A stretch of DNA of 21,546 bases, from positions 1 through 21,546 of the forward strand of contig JACKEL010000022.1 of NCBI GenBank assembly GCA_020632975.1, given 5' to 3'. The first letter of the stretch is position 1, and the number at the start of each line of letters is the position of its first letter. The notes under the pieces were generated by a model. The model saw only the letters and a list, made by a program, of their open reading frames with translations, had not been told where the DNA came from and ran no database searches. Source of the stretch: Myxococcales bacterium. Lineage in GTDB: Bacteria > Myxococcota_C > UBA6777. Both the position numbers and the translations under genes were made by a program. Shown here in pieces: positions 7,801 to 14,082 of this stretch.

Positions 7801-8382
7801 AGTGGGGCGGTCCAGTGTTGGGGAGAAAATGCGGATGGCCAACTTGGGACAGGCAACACCGCGGATCTACAGGCACCATCGAGCTTTGTTGGCTTTGTCA
7901 CAGGTCGAACTGCACAACAGATCGCTGTGGGGAGGAACCATAGTTGCGCGATCTTGGATGATGGCAGCGCTGTTTGTTGGGGAGACAACCAGTTCGGCCA
8001 ACTTGGGACAGGGGACAAGGTCAACGTGACTTTGCCTACGACCGCAATCGTCCTTGGGACGGGCCGCACCGCCAAGCAGATCCGCACGGGTTATGAGCAT
8101 ACTTGTGCGATCTTGGACGATGGTAGCCTCAAGTGTTGGGGCTACAACAGATATGGACAGCTTGGGATGGGGAACACGACCGATCTTTTGGCGCCTTCTG
8201 TGACGCCTATCGCTTTGGGAACAGGGCGCACCGCCAAGCAAGTGGGCGTGGGCCGTGGATGGGTTTGTGCGATCCTTGATGATGATACGGCCCGATGCTG
8301 GGGGCGCGGAGACTACGGGCAACTTGGCTATGGAAACAAAAATGGTTTGTTGGCGCCCTCCAGTACGGCGATCGCCTTTTAA
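4861..8382 (+). CDS. Secreted cysteine-module / RCC1-propeller protein (MXAN_6577-like Cys-rich)
   Basis: This is a 1173-residue exported protein. A signal sequence (basic start, then LLVMWMFFVLIAG) ends at PLAC-EPEPC, so it may be a lipoprotein with a non-classical lipobox. Residues 54-795 are 18 tandem modules with eight cysteines each, spaced C-x6-C-x3-C-x9-C-x2-C-x3-C-x5-C-x4-C, with a typical core of CGGxCVDTQTDxxHCGxCG. Residues about 805-1173 are seven RCC1-type repeats (pattern HTCAxLDDGxxxCWGxNxxGQLG), enough for one beta-propeller. The cysteines probably form disulfides outside the cytoplasm. Such proteins are common in Myxococcota and have no known function; many are probably surface-exposed. 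The start is uncertain: ATG 4861 or ATG 4879, neither with a good ribosome site. Confidence 0.88.
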   Translation: MERRASMRSYRYLLVMWMFFVLIAGPLACEPEPCGGSCPSGKTCVNNQCIAPSCPVGQTRCGAACVDLKNTQEHCGQCFFVCGASTFCANGICDFACGSGQTKCGNLCVDVKADALHCGNCDKACEEGERCVDGQCQAPCTATQTRCDGVCVETSSDARHCGGCGKACANGEVCANGQCAISCSQGTTNCSGACVDTQNNAQHCGSCGMACSSGLSCVLGQCKLVCVGGATDCGGACVDTQSSSKHCGVCGKACAVGEVCSNGLCQLSCQAGLTACSGNCINTQTDRLHCGECNQACKAGEVCNEGTCKLSCPTDLTDCGGSCVNLTSDRKHCGACGQACGADEFCDDGACELSGCPNALAKCGGTCVNLLTDDNNCGGCGKVCASGERCCSGACKKIQEDDDHCGACGNICQGGKHCVSGSCRCSTGETECSGTCVNLQSDGKYCGSCTKACQGAEVCFNGACNVVCGAGLTNCGGSCIQTSSDNKHCGACNAACPTDTTCQGGVCRCATGKQLCNGRCIDLTQDAQNCGACGMACTTGMLCQASACVCPTGQKACDGKCIDPQTNPQHCGTCGTVCPSGTTCLAGVCKCPTGQSLCAGKCINLQSDSLNCGTCGKTCQKDASCQAGSCVCQGGKTLCSGACVDTQTDSQHCGSCGQACSLGTGCQAGVCRCPTGQLFCGSICVNAQSDNQNCGSCGMVCPSGTLCSSGACQCPTGGQIACGGTCIDPQTNSQHCGTCGTSCPTGASCVAGACACQAGKSLCSGTCVDTQTNVSHCGGCGQACAGGLSCLNGSCVAPAVGLPLVEASAQGFHTCAVNKLGEVKCWGDNQYGQLGQGTTGGRTDTPRTALSLGEKAKQVAMGRYFTCALLESGGVKCWGGGSKGSLGNGGVSDLNQPASTSLALGTGRKATAITAGYYHACAVLDDGSALCWGDNDRGQLGANLDPTTTPQSNSPVQVVGLSGKATKVEAGYDHTCALLESGAVQCWGENADGQLGTGNTADLQAPSSFVGFVTGRTAQQIAVGRNHSCAILDDGSAVCWGDNQFGQLGTGDKVNVTLPTTAIVLGTGRTAKQIRTGYEHTCAILDDGSLKCWGYNRYGQLGMGNTTDLLAPSVTPIALGTGRTAKQVGVGRGWVCAILDDDTARCWGRGDYGQLGYGNKNGLLAPSSTAIAF
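5020..7245 (+). repeat. 18 tandem eight-cysteine modules (protein-level repeat)
   Basis: Modules 1-7 have a 43-residue (129-base) period and modules 11-18 a 41-residue (123-base) period; the difference is the linker after the last cysteine (three residues such as QAP or KLS, versus one residue). Module 9 is abnormal: it lacks the first cysteine block and its start is merged with the end of module 8 (CCSGACKKIQEDDDHCG). DNA copies have diverged, so this is an old expansion rather than a recent slippage array. Confidence 0.88.
7273..8379 (+). repeat. Seven RCC1-type propeller repeats
   Basis: Seven units of about 51-58 residues each begin near xxHTCAxL and contain CWGxNxxGQLG. Each unit keeps a Cys pair (HxCA ... 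CWG), unlike eukaryotic RCC1, and this suggests one disulfide per blade in an extracytoplasmic propeller. Confidence 0.85.
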
Positions 8383-8440
8383 GGGGTTTGCTCATCTGCT
8401 GCGTGCGATCTGGTTTCTTCCTTGTCTTGTCTGCATCTTC

Positions 8441-8470
8441 TTGACGTCCCTCTGAAATCCTGCCTATACT
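8441..8470 (+). promoter_or_regulatory. Sigma-70-like promoter for the PEGA/RPEP gene
   Basis: TTGACG (8441-8446), an 18-base spacer and TATACT (8465-8470) match consensus at five of six positions in each box. Transcription would start near 8477. The leader would be about 28 bases if translation began at ATG 8505 and about 79 if at ATG 8556. Confidence 0.6.
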
Positions 8471-8555
8471 CAGCGACTTGTCACGGTGTAATCCAAAGGA
8501 TCTTATGCACTTACAAGGACAAATGTATTTGTTCTTGGGCGCGGTAGGGAAGACG

Positions 8556-10622
8556 ATGTATCGAAGTGTTTTGACTGGACAGAGCGGAGCGCGTCAGTGT
8601 TTCACGCTCTTTCTTTTTGTGTGTGCGTGGATGTGCGGGGGAGTGGCTTTTGCTGATCAAACAAAAGTCGCGATCTTGCCCTTTGTTTCGACATCTCCTC
8701 GCGATAAGCTCAATGCCATCTCTGAGTTTGGACCCAAGCTTGGCGGCTTTTTGCAAAAAGCTGGCTACGCCGTGACCGTGATCGGTGCCAAAAACAAGCC
8801 AAAGTCCAAGCCTTTGCCATTCCAGAAAGAACACAAAGAAGGCACCCGTCTCTACAAAGAAGGCGCCGCTTTGTTGAAAAAAGGCCAGTTGGAAAAAGCG
8901 AAAAAACAACTGGAAGCGGCACTTGTGCAGTTGGAAGCGGGCCTCGCTCACGTCAAAGACTTCGATGAGATCTTGGATGTTTATCGTTTGGTGGGTCTCG
9001 CTTCTTTTCGTTTGGGAATGAACGAGCAGGGAGAGCGGGCGATTCAGCGTATGGGTTACCTCGCTCCCAAACGTCAGTACGCACGCAGTCGGATGTTGCC
9101 TGTGTTGATGCGCATCTTGAAAGGCGCTCAACGACAAGCTGGCAATGGTCGCTCAAACCTCCGTCTGACGGTCCCTGAAGGAAGTTCTGTGACCTTGAAT
9201 GATCGCGAGATCAAAGGCACATTCCCCCAAACCATCCGTAAACTGATGCCTGGAAAACATTATCTTTGGGTCAGAAAAGCGGGCTTTGCACCCTATGCCA
9301 AGCCCATTGAGCTTTCCTCGCGTACCACAAAGATCGAAGTTACGTTGGAAGCTGCGGCTGCAACGGCTGCCCCAAGCAATGATATGTCTGTGCAAGGTGG
9401 AGAAGCGCGCACCCGACTCCGCCAAGGTAGCACAGATACCGAACTTCGCCGTGTCTGCGGTGAGATCGCTGAAGGGCTTTCGACCCCTTACATCGTGCTT
9501 GGTTACGCAAAACGCGTTGAAACACGCTATGAGTTCTCTTTGTTTGTGTACCGTCACAAAGACAAGATCTTGAAGAAAGCTCCCAGCTTTCCGCTCGATT
9601 TGGAGCTTCTTGAGATCGATATCAAAGGTCTCGAAGCCTCTCGTCTTGTACAAAAGGTCATCCAAGAGTTCGATAAACAACCCACTGAGCCATGGACGCA
9701 AGCTGTCGCTTCTGTGATGGTGCAACAACCCACACCGCGCGAAGCTGGTACCACGACGCCTACTTCTCCGAATACAACGGGCGGTACGACGATTGCGACA
9801 CCTCCTGCCTCACGAGGAGGCGATGCGCCTGAAGATGAGTTTGGGATGGGTGGTGAGCCCAGTTCTGCACGACCCAAGCCCCGACCTGCTCCACGACCCG
9901 AACCACGGCCGGAACCACGGCCCGAGCCGCGTCCTGAGGCAAGGCCGGAACCACGACCCGAATCACGGCCAGAGCCACAGCCTGAGACTCGCCCAGAGCC
10001 ACGGCCGGAACCGCGTCCCGAACCACGCCCAGAACCACAACCTGAGGCAAGGCCGGAACCACGGCCGGAACCGCGGCCCGAGCCTCGCCCAGAGCCCAAG
10101 CCTGAGGCGCGCCCGATCAAGATTTCACGGGCACAACAGATGATCCAGCCTCCCGCTGATGTTCGTAATGGGTTCAATGCAGACCGTGATATCGATTGGT
10201 CCAACCCGATCCCCAAAGTTGCGCGTCTTGCGCCACGTGATGACGAGCCTCGTGATGACGCATTCCGCAACCGCGGAAACACAACCACGATCACTCCTCC
10301 TAGTCGTGAACCACGGCCGGAACCGCGCCCCGAGACAAGGCCCGAACCACGGCCGGAACCGCGTCCCGAACCGCGAAGAGGCTCAGAGCCCGAGGACGAG
10401 CCCATGGGAGGTGGTGGCAGCCGACGAACCGCGATGAATCCGATTACACGATCACCAGCTCCGCCTTCTGGAAAAGCTGTTCCTGTGACGCAGACTTGGT
10501 GGTTTTGGACAATCATTGGCGCGGGTGCGGTGGCCGTTGTGACGGGTGTGACAGTGGCGATTATCCAAGCGCAACCCCCGACATCTTACGATGTTTTTGT
10601 GAATGTGAACCCGCCCAACTGA
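8556..10622 (+). CDS. Envelope protein: PEGA domain, two (Arg-Pro-Glu-Pro) arrays, C-terminal membrane anchor
   Basis: The 688-residue protein has a signal peptide (FTLFLFVCAWMCGGVAFA, cleavage before DQ), a KVAILPFVST segment like FlgO/TolB-type N-termini, a helical Lys-rich stretch resembling TPRs (about 90-190), and a PEGA-type domain (about 203-265, VTLNDREIKG ... PGKHYLWVRKAGF). Two Arg-Pro-Glu-Pro arrays follow (439-520 and 584-608), then one membrane span (WWFWTIIGAGAVAVV, about 648-670) and a short tail. Extended RPEP stretches can bridge the periplasm or peptidoglycan, as in TonB-like proteins; this role is inferred. Three in-frame ATGs (8505, 8523, 8556) each have a purine-rich site; 8556 (AGGGA, spacing five) gives the most normal signal peptide. 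It has its own promoter. Confidence 0.82.
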   Translation: MYRSVLTGQSGARQCFTLFLFVCAWMCGGVAFADQTKVAILPFVSTSPRDKLNAISEFGPKLGGFLQKAGYAVTVIGAKNKPKSKPLPFQKEHKEGTRLYKEGAALLKKGQLEKAKKQLEAALVQLEAGLAHVKDFDEILDVYRLVGLASFRLGMNEQGERAIQRMGYLAPKRQYARSRMLPVLMRILKGAQRQAGNGRSNLRLTVPEGSSVTLNDREIKGTFPQTIRKLMPGKHYLWVRKAGFAPYAKPIELSSRTTKIEVTLEAAAATAAPSNDMSVQGGEARTRLRQGSTDTELRRVCGEIAEGLSTPYIVLGYAKRVETRYEFSLFVYRHKDKILKKAPSFPLDLELLEIDIKGLEASRLVQKVIQEFDKQPTEPWTQAVASVMVQQPTPREAGTTTPTSPNTTGGTTIATPPASRGGDAPEDEFGMGGEPSSARPKPRPAPRPEPRPEPRPEPRPEARPEPRPESRPEPQPETRPEPRPEPRPEPRPEPQPEARPEPRPEPRPEPRPEPKPEARPIKISRAQQMIQPPADVRNGFNADRDIDWSNPIPKVARLAPRDDEPRDDAFRNRGNTTTITPPSREPRPEPRPETRPEPRPEPRPEPRRGSEPEDEPMGGGGSRRTAMNPITRSPAPPSGKAVPVTQTWWFWTIIGAGAVAVVTGVTVAIIQAQPPTSYDVFVNVNPPN
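9870..10115 (+). repeat. First Arg-Pro-Glu-Pro coding array (12-bp periodicity)
   Basis: An 82-residue stretch of RPEP tetrapeptides, with variants RPEA, RPES, QPET and KPEA, is encoded by 12-base units such as CGGCCGGAACCA. Near-identical units at the DNA level mean this array can vary in length by slippage or recombination. Confidence 0.9.
10305..10379 (+). repeat. Second Arg-Pro-Glu-Pro coding array
   Basis: A 25-residue RPEP stretch is separated from the first array by 63 unrelated residues (including ISRAQQMIQPPAD and RDIDWSNPIPK). It uses the same 12-base units, so unequal exchange between the two arrays is possible. Confidence 0.85.
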
Positions 10623-10653
10623 TGTTTTGAACTGTGATATCTTTTGATCTTCT

Positions 10654-10672
10654 CCCGTGCTCGGGCGTTTTT
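10654..10672 (+). terminator. Weak terminator-like hairpin before the first kelch gene
   Basis: CCCG and CGGG arms around TGCT are followed by CG and five T residues. The four-base stem is short, so this may only attenuate read-through from the PEGA gene into the kelch gene 12 bases later. Confidence 0.3.
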
Positions 10673-10683
10673 GAGGTTCTTTA

Positions 10684-12351
10684 ATGACGATCCCAACAGT
10701 GTTTCGACGGCCCACCGCAAAGCTCTCTGCGTTGCTTGTGTTGTGGCTGCTTTCTTGGACGATGGCCTGCAACCAAACACCTTTCCAATTGGAATTGGTG
10801 CCAACATTTGGGCAGAGCTTTGCTGATCTTGATGTTTTTTCTTTTCAATTGAGCGGTCCTTCGCTCAAAGATAGCGAGACTACGCCTGTCTCGTTTGATG
10901 TCTCTGTTCGCGATGGAAAAGCCGATCTACCCGGCCTTGTGTTGGATCCTGAAGCCAAAGAAAAATGGCTGCGTATCCAAGCGTTGGGCCTGACCCCCAA
11001 CTCCAATGTGCAGGCTTTTGGGGCGGGGCGCTTTCTTTTCCCCTCGGCGACACCTACCGTTTTTCGGATCTTGCTGAGTCGTACAGAGTCCTTTGGTTGG
11101 TTGACGCGGATGGACGGGACCCAAAATGGAAGAAGCACACTTCTTTCTAAGATCGTGGGTCACGAAACCCTCGCTCTTCCCGATGGTCGCGTTTTGCTGA
11201 TTGGCGGTGTGAGCCAGTTTACCGAGGACAACGGACTGATCACACTCGAAGCGAGAGAACACTTGTCGCGCAGAGTGATGATCTACAACCCCAATGATGG
11301 CTCGTTTACGACGTCTTCTCAAGAGTTTACCAACCCTCGTGTTTTTCACACGGCGACTTGGATCGATGAGTCAAGGATCCTTGTTGTCGGTGGTTTGGGC
11401 GTGATTGGCACGACGGCAGGCGGGTTTCAAGTTCAATCACTTGGAACAGCCGAGATCGTCGATGTTTCGAGCCCCAACAATGTGCGGATCTACACTGCGC
11501 CTCACCAACCCAAGCGGGCCAGAGCCTTCCATCGGGCGGTTCCGCTGTCGGATGGTTCGATCTTGTTTGTTGGTGGGGTGGGTGGACCCTTGTTGGGTAG
11601 CGATGGAACCGCTCGCCAAGGCCAAGAAGTCCTTTACCTTGAGATGTACGACCGCCAAACGGAGACCTTTTTGGAAGTCCCCAGCGTTGCTGCTGATCCG
11701 CGTATGGGGCGCGTTTGGCACCGCGCAACGGCCTTTTCCAACGATACCGTGTTGGTTACAGGTGGTTTGCGAATCGATGAGAACGGACGCCGCAAGACCG
11801 CAGAGGAACATCTGTTGTTGACGCGGAATGGAAGCTCTTGGAATCTCTCTTTCATTGATGTGGAAGCGACAGGCGGACGCAAACGCTTCGATCACACCGC
11901 GACTTTGGCCCAAGATGGTAGCAAGGAGTGGATCGTGGTTGCAGGGGGACGATACGTCGAGACCAGCGCGATGTTGCGCCCCATTGAGATCTGGGACAAC
12001 CAAGGCAAGTTGGTTTCTGGCACCAACAGCCTCACAGAAACGCGTTACGCACACGGAGCCGTTTGGGTCCCCGAACAAAAAGAAGTCCTTTTGGGCGGTG
12101 GGTTGAGTACTTCGAGTGGTGGTTTGAAGGCTGTCTTCCAAGGAGAGGCCATCAAGATCCCCAACTTTACGGTGGAGTCGCGCCCTCAAATCCAAGAGAA
12201 AAGTGGTCGCTATCGTTGTGATCCTGTACGTCTTTCCTCAGATGGACGGTCTTTTTGGCTGGGTGGGGCGATTCGTGACGCACGCAACGAGCGGAGTTAT
12301 CTTGGCCTTGATACGGGCGAGATCTACACTCCGCGCGTCAACAATCCTTGA
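10684..12351 (+). CDS. Kelch-repeat beta-propeller lipoprotein (copy 1)
   Basis: The 555-residue protein starts with an export signal (basic RRPTAK, then LLVLWLLSW) ending at TMAC, with Cys29 a likely lipidation site though the lipobox is weak. A short beta-rich domain (about 35-130) precedes seven kelch-like motifs with the family pattern R-x-x-H-x-A ... DGR-hydrophobic-GG, for example LPDGRVLLIGG, RVFHTATW, RAFHRAV and RVWHRATAF. These should form one propeller. It is paralogous to the next gene: both have an N-terminal SGPSLKD/SGASLTDG segment and an ESF-x-x-LT junction before the propeller. GAGG lies eight bases before ATG. Such proteins probably act in surface binding; no enzyme residues were recognised. 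Confidence 0.8.
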   Translation: MTIPTVFRRPTAKLSALLVLWLLSWTMACNQTPFQLELVPTFGQSFADLDVFSFQLSGPSLKDSETTPVSFDVSVRDGKADLPGLVLDPEAKEKWLRIQALGLTPNSNVQAFGAGRFLFPSATPTVFRILLSRTESFGWLTRMDGTQNGRSTLLSKIVGHETLALPDGRVLLIGGVSQFTEDNGLITLEAREHLSRRVMIYNPNDGSFTTSSQEFTNPRVFHTATWIDESRILVVGGLGVIGTTAGGFQVQSLGTAEIVDVSSPNNVRIYTAPHQPKRARAFHRAVPLSDGSILFVGGVGGPLLGSDGTARQGQEVLYLEMYDRQTETFLEVPSVAADPRMGRVWHRATAFSNDTVLVTGGLRIDENGRRKTAEEHLLLTRNGSSWNLSFIDVEATGGRKRFDHTATLAQDGSKEWIVVAGGRYVETSAMLRPIEIWDNQGKLVSGTNSLTETRYAHGAVWVPEQKEVLLGGGLSTSSGGLKAVFQGEAIKIPNFTVESRPQIQEKSGRYRCDPVRLSSDGRSFWLGGAIRDARNERSYLGLDTGEIYTPRVNNP

Positions 12352-12372
12352 AACAAGGTTGATGAGTTTGTG

Positions 12373-12388
12373 AGGATGGCAACATCCT
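12373..12388 (+). other. Small GNRA-loop hairpin before the second kelch gene
   Basis: AGGATG and CATCCT form a perfect six-base stem closed by a GCAA tetraloop. It sits 21 bases before ATG 12410 and just before the ribosome site AAGGA. It has no T-run, so it is not an intrinsic terminator; it may stabilise or separate the mRNA of the two kelch genes. Confidence 0.45.
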
Positions 12389-12409
12389 GAAAACATAAGG
12401 ATATCTCGG

Positions 12410-13990
12410 ATGCGAAAAGTATTGTATGGGATGGTTGGTTTGTTGGCTTTTTGGGTGGTTGCTTGTGGCCCACCTCCTGCGAAGTTGCAGCTTACGCTGT
12501 ACTATCCTTACGGAGAGGACGGCAAGACCACCTTTTCGCAGATCCAAGGTTTTCGTATCAAAGTGAGCGGGGCATCACTCACGGATGGAAGCGTGAGCGC
12601 GGACTTCGATTCGGCGTCTGGTTCAGCTGCTTCTGTGCTGAGCAAGATCGAGTGCAGCAAAGAAAAAGATACGGCGGAGCAGTTGGATTTGCAGATCCAA
12701 GGACTCGATGGAGCGGGGCAGATCGTCGCCCTCGGGCGTCAGACGATCTTGAATCCTTGTGGCATCAAACGCGAACTTAGCGTTTTTGTGGGGCCTGTGG
12801 AGTCTTTCTCCGCGCTTACCAAGTTTGAAGAAGGCTCTACCGTTCCCGAGCAGATGCTACAAGAACGGGCAGGCCACCAGATTCGACAACTTTCGGATGG
12901 TCGTTTGTTGATCGTGGGTGGGATGACATTCGACGCACAAGGCGGTGTCGGCGACGTTTCCAACCGCATAGAGATCTTTGATCCCGAAACAGGCAAGATC
13001 ACAGATGGCATCCCCATGAGTGAACCGCGTGCTTTTCATTCGGTCACGGTGTTGCGTGAGACCATCTTGATCGCGGGAGGCTTGAAGCTCGAAGGTAGCC
13101 AACTGGTCTCTGCAAAGTCTGTGGATATCTTCGAGATCACATCAGAAGGGCTCACGAAAAAAGGCAGCTTCGAGATGTTGGAGCCTCGTGCTCTCCATAC
13201 CACCGTGATTACCCCCACGATGAATCACTTTTTGGTCTTTGGTGGTTTGAACTATCTGCCCGATGGGACCGTGCAGATGTCCCAGAAATGGGAGATCTTT
13301 GACTCCAAAGGCTCTTCTATCGGGACGGGGGATGTTCCAGCAGAACAACAACGTGCATGGCACTCGGCCAACTTGCTTGGGGATGGTCGTCCGTTTTTTG
13401 CGGGTGGTATGAGGTTGGATGCGCAAGGGAACTTTGAAGCGCTCGCATCGACGCTGTCTCTTCAGTACACAAGTGACGATGCTTCGGTGACTTTGCTTCC
13501 TTTGCCGAACAGTCTAAAAGAAGCGCGTGCAGCACACACCGCGACAAGACTTTTGGATGGACAGATCGTCGTGATCGGCGGGATGGTTCCTGAAGCCAAA
13601 AGCTTTTTGCGACCCAAAAGCATCGTTGGATCAATTCAGATGTTTACTGCGCTTGGCGAGGATAATAGCCAATACAGCGGGACTTTGAAGCAGCCTCGTA
13701 CTTTCCACTCTGCGCATCTCCTAGAGGATGGTCGTTTGTTGGTGTATGGCGGTGCAACAGGCCCGAATAGCCTTGCAGATCGCACAGAGATCTACACACC
13801 CAATGGCCTCATCTTGGACCCTGAGCCTTTGTTGGTTACGCAGAGAAAAGATCGCTTTTTGCACGCAGGCACGGTGCTTTTGAATGGAGCCTTGGTGATT
13901 CTTGGTGGCGCGACCCTCGATCCTGGAGGGGCGGCTCCCTTTGTTGCTTTGTCCCGTGGTGAGATCTTCCTTCCCCGCCCCAAACCCTGA
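12410..13990 (+). CDS. Kelch-repeat beta-propeller lipoprotein (copy 2)
   Basis: The 526-residue protein has a clear lipoprotein signal: MRKVLYGMVGLLAFWVVAC, with V-V-A-Cys19 as lipobox followed by GPPPAK. As in copy 1, an N-terminal beta domain with FRIKVSGASLTDG (about 45-57) precedes seven kelch motifs, such as RAGHQIRQLSDGRLLIVGG, RAFHSVTVL, RALHTTV, RAWHSANLL, RAAHTATRL, RTFHSAHLL and RFLHAGTVL. The motifs are cleaner than in copy 1. AAGGA lies ten bases upstream of ATG. The 58-base gap and same strand suggest co-transcription with copy 1 and origin by tandem duplication. The function is unknown; cell-surface binding is the likeliest role. Confidence 0.83.
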   Translation: MRKVLYGMVGLLAFWVVACGPPPAKLQLTLYYPYGEDGKTTFSQIQGFRIKVSGASLTDGSVSADFDSASGSAASVLSKIECSKEKDTAEQLDLQIQGLDGAGQIVALGRQTILNPCGIKRELSVFVGPVESFSALTKFEEGSTVPEQMLQERAGHQIRQLSDGRLLIVGGMTFDAQGGVGDVSNRIEIFDPETGKITDGIPMSEPRAFHSVTVLRETILIAGGLKLEGSQLVSAKSVDIFEITSEGLTKKGSFEMLEPRALHTTVITPTMNHFLVFGGLNYLPDGTVQMSQKWEIFDSKGSSIGTGDVPAEQQRAWHSANLLGDGRPFFAGGMRLDAQGNFEALASTLSLQYTSDDASVTLLPLPNSLKEARAAHTATRLLDGQIVVIGGMVPEAKSFLRPKSIVGSIQMFTALGEDNSQYSGTLKQPRTFHSAHLLEDGRLLVYGGATGPNSLADRTEIYTPNGLILDPEPLLVTQRKDRFLHAGTVLLNGALVILGGATLDPGGAAPFVALSRGEIFLPRPKP

Positions 13991-14060
13991 GTGCCCCCTC
14001 CGTCATCCAAGTATCCAGTCTCTTGATCCAGTCCTTTCTTCCATCTGGTCGATCCCTTCT
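13991..14060 (+). terminator. Pyrimidine tract after kelch genes, possible Rho site
   Basis: About 51 of these 70 bases are C or T, with no stable hairpin. This is the same arrangement as after pyk and the transglutaminase gene. Confidence 0.3.
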
Positions 14061-14082
14061 TAGATATCGCGGAGATAGTTAG

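Noticed and set aside
9554..10516. 320-codon Gly/Arg/Ser-rich open frame on the minus strand
   Set aside because: It is the reverse complement of the RPEP coding arrays and shows only their 12-base periodicity.
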